Shown: positions 8,446 through 17,303 of the stretch, in pieces
How positions within the stretch are numbered: position 1 is the stretch's first letter
How the letters are laid out: each line of letters opens with the position of its first letter
Assembly (NCBI GenBank): GCA_963700925.1
Contig: OY969553.1
Location: forward strand, 868,001-932,000
From: CAWJMD01 sp963700925
GTDB lineage: Bacteria > Actinomycetota > Actinomycetes > Actinomycetales > CAWJMD01
DNA length: 64,000 nucleotides
Direction: 5' to 3'
Notes under the pieces: model-generated
Databases searched by the model: none
Told to the model about the DNA's origin: nothing
The model's input: the letters and a program-made list of their open reading frames with translations, nothing else
Position numbers and translations under genes: made by a program

Positions 8446-9786
8446 TTAGCGCTCCGTGAGGGGCCTGTAGTCGCGCTCCGTGGCGCCCGTGTAGACCTGC
8501 CGGGGGCGGCCGATCTTGGTCTGCGGGTCCTCGATCATCTCGCGCCACTGGGCGATCCAGCCCGGCAGGCGACCGAGGGCGAACAGGACGGTGAACATCC
8601 GCGTCGGGAAGCCCATCGCCTTGTAGATCAGGCCCGTGTAGAAGTCGACGTTCGGGTAGAGCTTGCGCTCGACGAAGTAGTCGTCGGACAGGGCGATCTC
8701 CTCGAGCCGCATCGCGATCTCGAGGCGCTCGTCGACCTTGCCCAGCTTCGACAGGATCTCGTCGGCGGTCTTCTTCACGATGGCGGCGCGCGGGTCGTAG
8801 TTCTTGTAGACCCGGTGCCCGAATCCCATCAGGCGGACGCCGTCCTCCCTGTTCTTCACCCTCTTCACGAAGGTGTCGACGTCGTCACTGCTGGCCTGGA
8901 TCTCGTCGAGCATGCTCAGGACGGCCTCGTTCGCTCCGCCGTGCAGCGGGCCGAACAGGGCGTTGATGCCGGCCGACACCGAAGCGAACAGGTTGGCGTG
9001 GGCCGAGCCGACCATCCGCACGGTCGACGTGGAGCAGTTCTGCTCGTGGTCGGCATGCAGGATGAACAGCTGGTCGAGCGCCTTGACCATGGTGGGGTCG
9101 AGCTCGTAGGGCTCGGCCGGGAAGCCGAACGTCATGCGCAGGAAGTTCTCGACGAGGCCGTGGTTGTTGTCGGGGTACAGGAACGGCTGCCCCACCGACT
9201 TCTTGTACGCGTAGGCCGCGATCGTCGGCAGCTTGGCCAGCAACCGCACGGTCGAGATCTCGACCTGCTCCGCGTCGAAGGGGTTGAGGCTGTCCTGGTA
9301 GAAGGTCGAGAGAGCCGAGACGGCGGACGAGAGCACCGGCATCGGGTGGGCGTCGCGGGGGAAGCCCTGGAAGAAGCCCTTGAGGTCCTCGTGCAGCAGG
9401 GTGTGCCGGCGGATCCGCTGGTCGAAGTCGGCGAGCTGGGACGCGTTCGGCAGCTCGCCGTAGATCAGCAGGTAGCTGACCTCGACGAACGACGACTGGT
9501 CGGCGAGCTGCTCGATCGGGTAGCCGCGGTAACGCAGGATCCCCTCGTCGCCGTCGATGTACGTGATCGCCGACTTGCACGACGCAGTGTTGACGAACCC
9601 CGTGTCGAGCGTGACGAGGTCTGTCTCCTTCATCAGGTTCGACACGTTCAAACCGTGGTTGCCCTCGGTCGCGGTCACCAGGGGCAGGTCGAGAGTGCCG
9701 CCAGGGTGGCTCAGCTTCAGGGCTGCTGGGGTGGTGGACTCGGTGCGGATCTCCACCTTGGCCTCTGTCTGGGTCGTGTCGCTCAC
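8446..9786 (-). CDS. gltA: Citrate synthase
   Basis: This is a 446-residue type II citrate synthase that condenses acetyl-CoA and oxaloacetate at TCA-cycle entry. Active-site segments are visible: LHADHEQNCSTSTVR with the first catalytic His, GPLHGGANEAVLSML, and LMGFGHRVYKNYDPR with the second His and an Arg. The GTG at 9786 is chosen because CAGGAG lies 8 bases upstream and family similarity starts at SDTTQ. A triple 11-bp direct repeat lies about 185-215 bp upstream of the start and may be a regulator site. It is convergent with the preceding lysozyme-like gene, 17 bp away. Confidence 0.95.
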   Translation of the reverse strand: MSDTTQTEAKVEIRTESTTPAALKLSHPGGTLDLPLVTATEGNHGLNVSNLMKETDLVTLDTGFVNTASCKSAITYIDGDEGILRYRGYPIEQLADQSSFVEVSYLLIYGELPNASQLADFDQRIRRHTLLHEDLKGFFQGFPRDAHPMPVLSSAVSALSTFYQDSLNPFDAEQVEISTVRLLAKLPTIAAYAYKKSVGQPFLYPDNNHGLVENFLRMTFGFPAEPYELDPTMVKALDQLFILHADHEQNCSTSTVRMVGSAHANLFASVSAGINALFGPLHGGANEAVLSMLDEIQASSDDVDTFVKRVKNREDGVRLMGFGHRVYKNYDPRAAIVKKTADEILSKLGKVDERLEIAMRLEEIALSDDYFVERKLYPNVDFYTGLIYKAMGFPTRMFTVLFALGRLPGWIAQWREMIEDPQTKIGRPRQVYTGATERDYRPLTER

Positions 9787-9939
9787 GTCGTCCACTCCTG
9801 TCCGGTCACCACCTCGGCACGTTCGGTGCCGGCGGCGAGCCCTCGACGGTTCGTCCCGGTCAGGACGCTGGCCTGTAGTCGAAACTACCGCCCGGTACCT
9901 CGACCCCGCCATCCTGCCCCCGCACCTGACTGCGCCGAC

Positions 9940-9955
9940 GGCCGCCCCGGCGGCC
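9940..9955. terminator. GC-rich hairpin downstream of the repeat-protein gene
   Basis: GGCCGCC and GGCGGCC form a perfect 7-bp inverted repeat around a CC centre, 62 bp beyond the stop of the repeat-rich surface protein. There is no U-run, so intrinsic termination is only possible, not shown. It also lies 150 bp upstream of gltA. Confidence 0.35.
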
Positions 9956-9968
9956 ATCGGCACGTGGC

Positions 9969-10001
9969 GGTCAGCTCGTGTTCAGCTCGTGTTCAGCGCA
10001 C
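9969..10001 (+). promoter_or_regulatory. Three contiguous 11-bp direct repeats, PhoP/OmpR-type binding-site candidate
   Basis: The three units are GGTCAGCTCGT, GTTCAGCTCGT and GTTCAGCGCAC, each sharing TCAGC at the same phase. An 11-bp repeat period with a conserved heptamer is the layout used by OmpR/PhoB-family regulators; actinobacterial PhoP sites have GTTCACC-like units. The site lies between gltA and the stop of the repeat protein and could act on gltA. The identity of the regulator is inference. Confidence 0.4.
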
Positions 10002-10017
10002 TACTGGTGAGCGGCGG

Positions 10018-13000
10018 TCACCGTTGCTGCCGGCCGCGGCCAGCGAGCGCTACGGCCCCGACCCCGGCGAGCAACATCATGGTCCCGACCCACCCGATCC
10101 GCAGCGCCTCCGACCCGGTCCTCGCAAGCCGCGCGGCCCTCGCCGACCGGTCGCCGTCGCCACGCTCGCGGGTCTCGCGTGGGACCCACGTGGCGTCGAA
10201 CTGCAGGCTGAACACGCTGGGTCCGCTGAGCACGTAACCCGTTGCCGCTCTGGCGTGCACAACGACCGTGCCACTCCCGGGATAGGTTCCGGGAGCGACC
10301 ATGCGGCCGTCGATCCAGTACGTCACCCCCAAGATGTCGGGGATGGTGTACGTGTCGTTCGCCGTTCCGTTGCCGTCGGTCGACGGCGGAGCGAGCGGCC
10401 TCGCCTGGCGGATGTCGGTGAAGCCGAGCAGGAACTCGTCCTGGCCCTGGAGCACGTAGCCGGGCTCGGCGAATGCCGTCACGACCACGGTGCCGACCGC
10501 CGGGTAGGTGCCGGGACCCCTCGGGACCCCGCCGACCTCGTACCGCACGCCCACGACCGAGGGGATCGTGTAGCTGTCGTTCGCGGTGCCCCAGGTGTCG
10601 ACGCGATCCGGTGCGTCTGCCGTGACCAGGCGGATGTCGGTGAAGACCAGCGTGAACTCGTCCACACCCTCGAGCTCGTAGCCGGCCTCGGCGAAGGCGG
10701 TCACCACGACGGTGGCGGCACCCGGGTACGTGCCGGGATCGAGCTGGACGCCGTCGACCTCGTAGCGGACACCCTCGACCACAGGGATCGTGAACGTGTC
10801 GTCGGCCGTGCCCCAGGTGTCGAGCTGGCCGGGCGCCTCGGCGGTGACCAGGTGGATGTCGGTGAACACCAGCGTGAACTCGTCCACGCCTGTCAGCTCG
10901 TAGCCCACCTCGGCGAACGCGGTCACCACGACCGTGCCCGCACCGGGGTAGGTACCCGGCAGTGTCGGCACCCCGTCGACCTCGTACCGCACACCGGTGA
11001 CGACAGGGATCGTGAACGTGTCGTCAGCGGTGTCGTAGGTGTCGAGCTGGCCCGGCGCCTCGGCGGTGACCAGGTGGATGTCGCTGAACACCAAGGTGAA
11101 CTCGTCCTCACCCAGCAGCTCGTAGCCGGGCTGAGCGAACGCGGTCACCACGACGGTGCCCAGACCCGGGTAGGTGCCCGCGGCGGTCGGGACGCCGTCG
11201 ACCTCGTAGCGAACCCCGGTGTCCGTCGGGATCGTGTAGGTGTCGTCGGCGGTGTCGTAAGTGTCGAACTGGCTCGGCGCCTCGGCGGTCACCTGGTGGA
11301 TGTCGCTGAACACCAGAGTGAACTCGGCCTGACCCGTCAGCTCGTAGCCAACCTCGGCGAACGCGGTCACCACGACGGTGCCCAGAGCTGGATAGGTGCC
11401 CGCGGCCACCGGGACCCCGTCGGCCTCGTAGCGCACACCCTCGACCACCGGGATCGTGAACGTGTCGTCGGCGGTGTCGTAGGTATCGAACTGGCCCGGC
11501 GCCTCGGCGGTGACCTGGTGGATGTCGGTGAACACCAGCGTGAACACGTCCTGACCCTGCAGCTCGTAGCCCACCTCAGCGAACGCCGTCACGACCACAG
11601 TGCCCGCGCCGGGGTAGGTACCCGGCACCGTCGGCACCCCGTCGACCTCGTACCGCACGCCGGTGGCGACAGGGATCGTGAACGTGTCGTCAGCGGTGTC
11701 GAACGTGTCGAACATGCCCGGCGCCTCGGCCGTGACCTGGTGGATGTCGGTGAACACCAGCGTGAACTCGTCGACGCCCATCAGCTCGTAGCCCACCTCG
11801 GCGAATGCCGCCACGACGACGGTGCCCAGACCCGAGTACGTGCCGGCCTCGAGGCTCACGCCGCCGACCTCGTACCGCACACCGGTCGTCGACGCGATCG
11901 TGTAGGTGTCGTCAGCGGTGTCGTACGTGTCGAACTGGCCCGGCGCCTCGGCTGCGACCTGGTGGATGTCGGTGAACACCAGCGTGAAGACGTCCTGGCC
12001 CGTCAGCTCGTAGCCGACCTCGGCGAACGCCGTCACGACGACGGTGCCCAGACCCGAGTACGTGCCGGCCTCGAGGCTCACGCCGCCGACCTCGTACCGC
12101 ACACCGGTCGTCGATGCGATCGTGTAGGTGTCATCAGCGGTGTCGTAGGTGTCGAACTGACCCGGCGCATCCGCCGTGACCTGGTGGATGTCGGTGAACA
12201 CCAGCGTGAACTCGCTCGCGCCGGTCAGGACGTAGCCGGTCTCGGCGACGGCGCTGACGACCACGGTGCCGCTGCCGGGATAGGTGCCCGGTGGCACCGT
12301 GAGTCCGTCGATCTCGTAGCGGACGCCCTCGACCACCGGGATGGTGTACGTGTCGTCGGCGGTGTCGTAGGTGTCGAACTGGGCAGGCGCCTCCGCAGTC
12401 ACCTGACGGATGTCGGTGAACACGAGCGTGAACTCAGTGGCGCCCGTGAGGAGGTAACCGCTCTCGGCGACGGCGGTCACCACGACGGTGCCCGCACCCG
12501 GGTAGGTGCCCGCCGGGACCGTGGCCCCGCCGACCTCGTACCGCACGCCCTCGACCGCGGGGATCGTGTACGTGTCGTCGGCCGTGCCCCAGGTGTCGAC
12601 CTGGCCAGGCGCCTCCGCCGTGACCTGGAGGATGTTCGTGAAGACGAGCGTGAACTCGGTTGCGCCGGTGAGCACGTAGCCGGTCTCGGCGACGGCGGTC
12701 ACCACGACGGTGCCCGCACCCGGGTAGGTGCCCGCGGGGACAGTGGCCCCGTCGACCTCGTACCGCACACCTGTCGTCGACGCGATCGTGTACGTGTCGT
12801 CAGCCGTGCCCCAGGTGTCGACCTGGCCCGGCGCCTCGGCACTCACCTGGCGGATGTCGGTGAACACGAGGGTGAACTCGTCCTCGCCCTCGAGCTCGAA
12901 GCCGGGCTCGGCGAACGCGTTCACCACGACCGTGCCGGTGCCCGGGTACGTCCCGGCCACGACGGTGACGCCGCCGACCTCGTACCGCACGCCCTCGACG

Positions 13001-14541
13001 ACCGGGATCGTGTACGTGTCGTCCACCGTGCCCCAGGTGTCGACCTGCGACGGTGCCACGGCGCTGACCTGGAGGATGTTCGTGAACGGCAGCGAGAACG
13101 ACGACTCGCCGGTGAGCACGTACCCGGCCTCGGCGAACGCGTTCACGACGACGGTCCCGAGCCCCGGGTAGGTGCCGGCCGCGACCGTTTCACCGCCGAC
13201 CTCGTACCGGACGCCGGTGACCGAGGGGATCGTGTACGTGTCGTCGGCGGTACCCCAGGTGTCGGCCTGCGTCGGCGCCTCGGCGCTGACCTGGCGAATA
13301 TCGGTGAAGGGCAACGAGAACGACGACGCACCGGTGAGCACGTAGCCGCTCTCGGCGAACGCGTTCACCACGACGGTCCCGAGGCCCGGGTACGTGCCGG
13401 CCGCGACCGTGGCACCGCCGACCTCGTACCGGACGCCGGTGACCGACGGGATCGTGTACGTGTCGTCATCCGTGCCCCACGTGTCGACCTGAGTCGGCGC
13501 CTCGGCCGCGACCGGGTTGATGTCGGTGAAAGTGTGGGTGAACTCGGTGGTGCCCGTCAGCTCGTACCCTTCCTGCGCGACGGTGGTGACCACCACCGTG
13601 CCGGAGCCTGGGTACGTTCCCGCTGCGACCGTGACGCCGCCGACCTGGTAGGTCACGCCGGTCGTCGTGGGGACGGTGTAGGTGTCGGAGGAGGTTCCGT
13701 AGGGGTCGGCGAAGGTGACCGGGGCCGGCGCGACGGGCACGAGCGGCTCGTCGGGTGCCTCCTCGGCGCCCGGCTGGCAGTCGTCCAGGTCCGACACGCG
13801 TCCGATCCGCAGGTTGTCGATCAACACGGTGGAGTCGTACCCGCCGTCGGCCTGGTCGAAGATCGTGAAGAACAGGCTGTGTGGACCTGGCGTCAGAGGC
13901 GTTGCAGCACTAAGGATGTCGGTGCCACCGTCGTAGGACGTGCCAGCGGCGTTGCTCGCGTTGAGGACCGCCTCCCCGGCTGCGTTGATGCTGATGACGT
14001 TTCCGTTCGGGTCCTTGGCGAAGTTGCCCGGGGCCGTGATGGTCGTGCCGACACTGGTCCACGTGGTCTCGTCGACCTCGGCGATGAAGGCGTCGTTGTA
14101 CACGTCCCCGACGTATTCCGGGTACTCCTCCGAGAGGAAGCGGAACTCGACCCCGAGGAGGCAGTTCGCGTTCGCAGGAACGTTGACGTCGATCCGGAGC
14201 ACGGTCGCGTCGAAGTCAGATCCTCCGGCGCGACCGAGGAGGCCGTGGTTGACGTCCCGGAAGTCGCCTTGAGCTCCGTACGCCAGCGACGCGTCACCGG
14301 ACGACAGGATCGCGAAGCTGTTCCCTGCACGAGGGAAGCCGGCGAGCGGGGTCGTCGCTGCGAGAGACGACACGGCACTGGCCGGGCCGTTCAGCAACTG
14401 CGAACCGGTGACCAAGGCGCCGTTCGTCAGGATCGCGGCGGCCAGGTCACTGGACGTAGCGGCTGACGCGGAAGGGGCGACGGCGAGGGTGCCGGCGATC
14501 GCGACACAGGTAGAGACGGCGAGTGACGAACGCAGGCGCAT
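10018..14541 (-). CDS. Giant sortase-anchored surface protein with choice-of-anchor L domain and 16 tandem repeats
   Basis: The 1507-residue secreted protein begins MRLRSSLAVSTCVAIAG, a signal peptide ending near SASA. An N-terminal domain of about 230 residues resembles the choice-of-anchor L family (LLGVEFRFLSEEYPEYVG, YNDAFIAEVD). Sixteen tandem repeats follow, one of 67 and fifteen of 74 residues. Each contains TADDTYTIP, GVRYEV-G, GTYPG-GTVVV and EFTLVFTDI-like blocks, probably one beta-sandwich domain per repeat. The C-terminus has LARTG, a hydrophobic segment and an RGRQQR tail, the sorting signal expected for class E sortase. No sortase gene is in the window. An in-frame extension to 14592 is rejected because the signal peptide starts at 14541. 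Function is likely adhesive or structural; ligand unknown. Confidence 0.85.
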   Translation of the reverse strand: MRLRSSLAVSTCVAIAGTLAVAPSASAATSSDLAAAILTNGALVTGSQLLNGPASAVSSLAATTPLAGFPRAGNSFAILSSGDASLAYGAQGDFRDVNHGLLGRAGGSDFDATVLRIDVNVPANANCLLGVEFRFLSEEYPEYVGDVYNDAFIAEVDETTWTSVGTTITAPGNFAKDPNGNVISINAAGEAVLNASNAAGTSYDGGTDILSAATPLTPGPHSLFFTIFDQADGGYDSTVLIDNLRIGRVSDLDDCQPGAEEAPDEPLVPVAPAPVTFADPYGTSSDTYTVPTTTGVTYQVGGVTVAAGTYPGSGTVVVTTVAQEGYELTGTTEFTHTFTDINPVAAEAPTQVDTWGTDDDTYTIPSVTGVRYEVGGATVAAGTYPGLGTVVVNAFAESGYVLTGASSFSLPFTDIRQVSAEAPTQADTWGTADDTYTIPSVTGVRYEVGGETVAAGTYPGLGTVVVNAFAEAGYVLTGESSFSLPFTNILQVSAVAPSQVDTWGTVDDTYTIPVVEGVRYEVGGVTVVAGTYPGTGTVVVNAFAEPGFELEGEDEFTLVFTDIRQVSAEAPGQVDTWGTADDTYTIASTTGVRYEVDGATVPAGTYPGAGTVVVTAVAETGYVLTGATEFTLVFTNILQVTAEAPGQVDTWGTADDTYTIPAVEGVRYEVGGATVPAGTYPGAGTVVVTAVAESGYLLTGATEFTLVFTDIRQVTAEAPAQFDTYDTADDTYTIPVVEGVRYEIDGLTVPPGTYPGSGTVVVSAVAETGYVLTGASEFTLVFTDIHQVTADAPGQFDTYDTADDTYTIASTTGVRYEVGGVSLEAGTYSGLGTVVVTAFAEVGYELTGQDVFTLVFTDIHQVAAEAPGQFDTYDTADDTYTIASTTGVRYEVGGVSLEAGTYSGLGTVVVAAFAEVGYELMGVDEFTLVFTDIHQVTAEAPGMFDTFDTADDTFTIPVATGVRYEVDGVPTVPGTYPGAGTVVVTAFAEVGYELQGQDVFTLVFTDIHQVTAEAPGQFDTYDTADDTFTIPVVEGVRYEADGVPVAAGTYPALGTVVVTAFAEVGYELTGQAEFTLVFSDIHQVTAEAPSQFDTYDTADDTYTIPTDTGVRYEVDGVPTAAGTYPGLGTVVVTAFAQPGYELLGEDEFTLVFSDIHLVTAEAPGQLDTYDTADDTFTIPVVTGVRYEVDGVPTLPGTYPGAGTVVVTAFAEVGYELTGVDEFTLVFTDIHLVTAEAPGQLDTWGTADDTFTIPVVEGVRYEVDGVQLDPGTYPGAATVVVTAFAEAGYELEGVDEFTLVFTDIRLVTADAPDRVDTWGTANDSYTIPSVVGVRYEVGGVPRGPGTYPAVGTVVVTAFAEPGYVLQGQDEFLLGFTDIRQARPLAPPSTDGNGTANDTYTIPDILGVTYWIDGRMVAPGTYPGSGTVVVHARAATGYVLSGPSVFSLQFDATWVPRETRERGDGDRSARAARLARTGSEALRIGWVGTMMLLAGVGAVALAGRGRQQR
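10189..13719 (-). repeat. Coding tandem repeat array, 16 units, 222-bp period
   Basis: The array encodes one 67-residue and fifteen 74-residue repeats. Two sequence classes alternate in blocks: units near both ends carry DTWGTADDT while the central units carry DTYDTADDT, indicating block duplication. The adjacent eighth and ninth units are nearly identical in protein, with long exact DNA matches around 11822-11890 and 12044-12112. That points to a recent duplication and makes copy number prone to change by recombination or misassembly. Confidence 0.9.
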
Positions 14542-14591
14542 GACGGCTCCAGAGCGACCAGGCGGCGGGGTCCTCGAGCGGGACCTCGCCA

Positions 14592-14610
14592 CAGGCGTGA
14601 TTCACGCCTG
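14592..14610. promoter_or_regulatory. Perfect 9-bp dyad upstream of the repeat-protein gene
   Basis: CAGGCGTGA and TCACGCCTG flank a single central T, giving a 19-bp perfect dyad 51 bp upstream of the surface-protein start. Symmetry and position suggest an operator for a dimeric regulator rather than a terminator, since the one-base loop is too tight for RNA. No regulator gene is adjacent. Confidence 0.45.
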
Positions 14611-14668
14611 AAGGGGTCATCGACTCGAACCCACCCGGCTTGAGCCGCTCCGTGACAGAACGCCGGAC

Positions 14669-14686
14669 GTGGCACCCGTTTGCCAC
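14669..14686. promoter_or_regulatory. Second dyad in the same intergenic region
   Basis: GTGGCA and TGCCAC flank a 6-bp spacer, 128 bp upstream of the surface-protein start. With the 19-bp dyad it makes two different symmetric sites between dapC and the repeat-protein gene. It could be an operator or a weak hairpin after dapC. Confidence 0.3.
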
Positions 14687-14740
14687 ATCACTCGGGCGAA
14701 CGTCGCTCGAACGGCCCAACCAGGCCTCGGCTCGCGTGCG

Positions 14741-15850
14741 CTAGCCGGTGAGGCGGCGCCTTGCCTCGGCGACCCGCTCGTCACTCGCGGTCAGCGCGAC
14801 GCGCACGTGGCGCCGTCCTGCCGCGCCGTAGAAGGAGCCGGGAGCCACGAGCACGCCGCGCTCGGCCAGCGCCGCGACGGTGTCCCAGCAGTCCTCGTCG
14901 CGTGTCGCCCACAGGTACAGACCGGCCTCGGAGTCGGGTGCGTCGACGCGCAGCCCGACAGCGGCGAGCGCCGGCTGCAGGGCGTGACGGCGCGCCCGGT
15001 AGCGCTCCTTCTGGACGGCGACGTGCTCGTCGTCGCCCAGCGCCACCCGCATCACCTCCTGGACCGGCCCGGGCACCATCATCCCCGCGTGCTTGCGGAC
15101 CTCCAGCAGCCCGCGCACCAGCGCGGGGTCGCCCGCCACCAGACCCGCGCGGTAGCCCGCGAGGTTCGACTGCTTGCTCAGCGAGTACAGCGCGAGCAGA
15201 CCCGTGTGGCTGTCACCGCAGACAGCGGGGTCGAGGACGCTCGGGACGGGCGAGCCGGCCCAGCTCAGCTCGGCGTAGCACTCGTCGCTGGCCACGACAG
15301 CGCCACGCTCTCTCGCCCACGCCACCACCTTGGCGAGATGCTCCGTCCCCAGCACACGACCCGTCGGGTTGGAGGGCGAGTTGACCCAGACGAGGTCGAC
15401 GCGCTCAGGGCCCAGCTGGGCCGTCCCGTCGGCGACGACGACGTCGCAGCCCGCCAAGCGAGCGCCGACGTCGTAGCTGGGATAGGCGATCTCGGGGATC
15501 ACGACACGGTTGCCCGGGCCGAGACCCATCAGGGTCGGGAGCCACGTCACCAGCTCCTTCGAGCCGATCGTCGGCAGCACGGCGTCGGGGTCGACGCCGG
15601 GCACGCCGCGTCGGCGCGCGAACCAGGCGGCCGCCGCCTCGCGCAGTGCCCGCGTGCCCTGTGTCGTGGGGTAGCCGGGTGAGTCGGACGCCCCGGCCAG
15701 CGCATCACGCAGCAGCGCAGGCGTGGGATCGACGGGTGTGCCCACCGACAGGTCGACGATGCCCTCGGGGTGGGCGGACGCGATGGCCTTGTGCGGGACG
15801 AGGGTGTCCCACGGGAAGTCGGGAAGCTGCCGTTCCCGGCTGGTCGTCAC
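14741..15850 (-). CDS. dapC: Succinyldiaminopimelate transaminase
   Basis: This 369-residue class I/II PLP aminotransferase converts N-succinyl-2-amino-6-ketopimelate to N-succinyl-LL-diaminopimelate. The PLP lysine lies in ALYSLSKQSNLAGYRAG; other family segments are VNSPSNPTGRVLG, VVASDECYAELSW and the glycine-rich TQGTRALREA. The close link to ferredoxin fdxA, 22 bp upstream on the same strand, is a recurrent actinobacterial arrangement that supports DapC over other aminotransferases. With DapD and DapE at 5-7.5 kb, three enzymes of the succinylase branch are in the window. The start is GTG at 15850. Confidence 0.88.
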   Translation of the reverse strand: MTTSRERQLPDFPWDTLVPHKAIASAHPEGIVDLSVGTPVDPTPALLRDALAGASDSPGYPTTQGTRALREAAAAWFARRRGVPGVDPDAVLPTIGSKELVTWLPTLMGLGPGNRVVIPEIAYPSYDVGARLAGCDVVVADGTAQLGPERVDLVWVNSPSNPTGRVLGTEHLAKVVAWARERGAVVASDECYAELSWAGSPVPSVLDPAVCGDSHTGLLALYSLSKQSNLAGYRAGLVAGDPALVRGLLEVRKHAGMMVPGPVQEVMRVALGDDEHVAVQKERYRARRHALQPALAAVGLRVDAPDSEAGLYLWATRDEDCWDTVAALAERGVLVAPGSFYGAAGRRHVRVALTASDERVAEARRRLTG

Positions 15851-15872
15851 GTCAGGTCAACCAGCAGGCGGG

Positions 15873-16202
15873 TCAGTGCGCCGCCTGCTCCTGCGGGGGC
15901 AGTGCCTCGATGATCGGGTGGTCCTTGGGGATCAGCCCGAGCTTGGCGGCGCCACCGGGCGACCCGAGGTCGTCGAAGAACTCGACGTTCGCCTTGTAGT
16001 ACTCGGCCCACTGCTCGGGGGTGTCGTCCTCGTAGTAGATGGCCTCGACCGGGCACACCGGCTCGCACGCACCGCAGTCCACGCACTCGTCCGGGTGGAT
16101 GTAGAGCGACCGCTGGCCTTCGTAGATGCAGTCGACCGGGCACTCCTCGATGCAGGCCTTGTCCTTGAGGTCGACACAGGGCTGGGCGATCACGTATGTC
16201 AC
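15873..16202 (-). CDS. fdxA: Seven-iron ferredoxin
   Basis: The protein is a 109-residue small electron carrier. The N-terminal half holds the clustered cysteines of a 3Fe-4S/4Fe-4S ferredoxin: IAQPCVDLKDKACIEECPVDCIYEG and then DECVDCGACEPVCPVEAI. The C-terminal tail (WAEYYKANVEFFDDLGSPGGA) is typical of the FdxA type of mycobacteria and streptomycetes, used with cytochromes P450 and low-potential enzymes. The GTG start has an AGGAGG ribosome-binding site. It shares the minus-strand unit with dapC. Confidence 0.95.
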   Translation of the reverse strand: MTYVIAQPCVDLKDKACIEECPVDCIYEGQRSLYIHPDECVDCGACEPVCPVEAIYYEDDTPEQWAEYYKANVEFFDDLGSPGGAAKLGLIPKDHPIIEALPPQEQAAH

Positions 16203-16218
16203 GTCGGGTGCCTCCTAC

Positions 16219-16232
16219 GCCCCTGGAGGGGC
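16219..16232. promoter_or_regulatory. Small dyad in the fdxA leader
   Basis: GCCCCT and AGGGGC form a perfect 6-bp dyad around GG, 17-30 bp upstream of the fdxA start. It could fold in the mRNA leader or serve as a protein site. Function unknown. Confidence 0.25.
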
Positions 16233-16296
16233 TGGTGATGCTCGGTCGGAACTAGTATCGCGGACATTCGGCCGGGCTGGTAACGCAGGGTGGGAC

Positions 16297-17280
16297 ATGT
16301 CCAACAGGTGGCTTTCGATGCGTGACGTGGGTCACCGTGTCGTCGTTCGCAGCCTGCTGCCCGACGGGTCGGCGACGGACCATCTCGGTGAGCTGGTCGC
16401 CCTGGACGAGGTGGGCCTGCAGGTGCAGCCCGACAACGGTCCCTTGCGCCGGGTGGCCGGCGCCGACGTGGTCGCGGCGAAGGTGGTGCCACCGCGCACG
16501 GTGAGGCCCACCTCCAGCGTCGAGGCCGTGCAGCGTGTGGCGGCCCTGGGGTGGCCCGGCCTCGAGCGCCAGCGCTTGGGTGGCTGGGTGCTCCGGGCTG
16601 CAGGCGGTTTCACCGGACGGGCGAACTCCGCGATGGCTGTCGGCGACCCGGGCGTGCCGACCGACGAGGCACTGGAGGCGGTGCTGCGGTTCTACGCGGA
16701 GCGCGACCTCCCCGCCCGGATCCAGGTGCCGTTCCCGGTCGACGGCCCGGCAGACCCCGCCCCCGGCCTGGACTCCGAGCTGGCAGACCGAGGCTGGACG
16801 TGCGACCCGCCGACCCTGCTGATGACCGCCGACCTGAGGACGCGCTCGTCCACCGACGCGCCCGTCCTGCCGGAAGGCCTTCGGCTCGACGTCGCCTCCG
16901 AGCCCGACCCGGCGTGGTTGAGCCTGTACCGCTACCGGGGTGCCGGGCTGCCGGCGGTCGCCGCGCAGGTGCTCACCGCCGCACCGTGGCAGCGGTTCCT
17001 GTCGCTTCGGCTGGCGGCTGAGGGCGCGACGGTCGCCGTCGGCAGGGTCGCGGTGGCGGATGGCTGGGCCGGTGTGACCGCGATGCAGGTCGACGACGGC
17101 CATCGTCGAATGGGTTTGGGCAGAACGGCTCTCGAGTCGCTGCTGGATCTTGGCGTGCTGCAGGGCGCCCGGTTCGGCTACCTGCAGGTCTTCGAGGCGA
17201 ACGCACCCGCTGTCGGCCTCTACGGCGCCGCCGGGTTCACAGCCCACCACCGCTACCACTACCGCACCGCGCCTGCCTGA
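16297..17280 (+). CDS. GNAT-family N-acetyltransferase
   Basis: The 327-residue protein has an N-terminal beta-rich region of about 85 residues (MRDVGHRVVVRSLLPDGS, LVALDEVGLQVQPD) and a C-terminal GNAT fold. The acetyl-CoA binding motif A is visible as TAMQVDDGHRRMGLGRTALESL, followed by YLQVFEANAPAVGLYGAAGF, the usual end of a GNAT domain. It is divergent from fdxA. The ATG at 16297 is favoured over a longer in-frame ORF that overlaps fdxA; ATG 16318 is an alternative. A TAGTAT box about 40 bp upstream is a candidate -10. The substrate is unknown. Confidence 0.82.
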   Translation: MSNRWLSMRDVGHRVVVRSLLPDGSATDHLGELVALDEVGLQVQPDNGPLRRVAGADVVAAKVVPPRTVRPTSSVEAVQRVAALGWPGLERQRLGGWVLRAAGGFTGRANSAMAVGDPGVPTDEALEAVLRFYAERDLPARIQVPFPVDGPADPAPGLDSELADRGWTCDPPTLLMTADLRTRSSTDAPVLPEGLRLDVASEPDPAWLSLYRYRGAGLPAVAAQVLTAAPWQRFLSLRLAAEGATVAVGRVAVADGWAGVTAMQVDDGHRRMGLGRTALESLLDLGVLQGARFGYLQVFEANAPAVGLYGAAGFTAHHRYHYRTAPA

Positions 17281-17303
17281 AAACCGTTGTCACCCAAGTG
17301 TGT

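Noticed and set aside
10189..13719. Possible CRISPR array because of regular repeats
   Set aside because: The period is 222 bp, the frame is open throughout, and the units vary like protein domains; no spacers.
8338..14466. A 2042-codon open frame on the plus strand opposite the repeat protein and gltA
   Set aside because: It is the antisense of two well-supported genes. High GC and repeat periodicity remove stop codons, and its composition (Arg/Asp/His-rich) is typical of a shadow frame.
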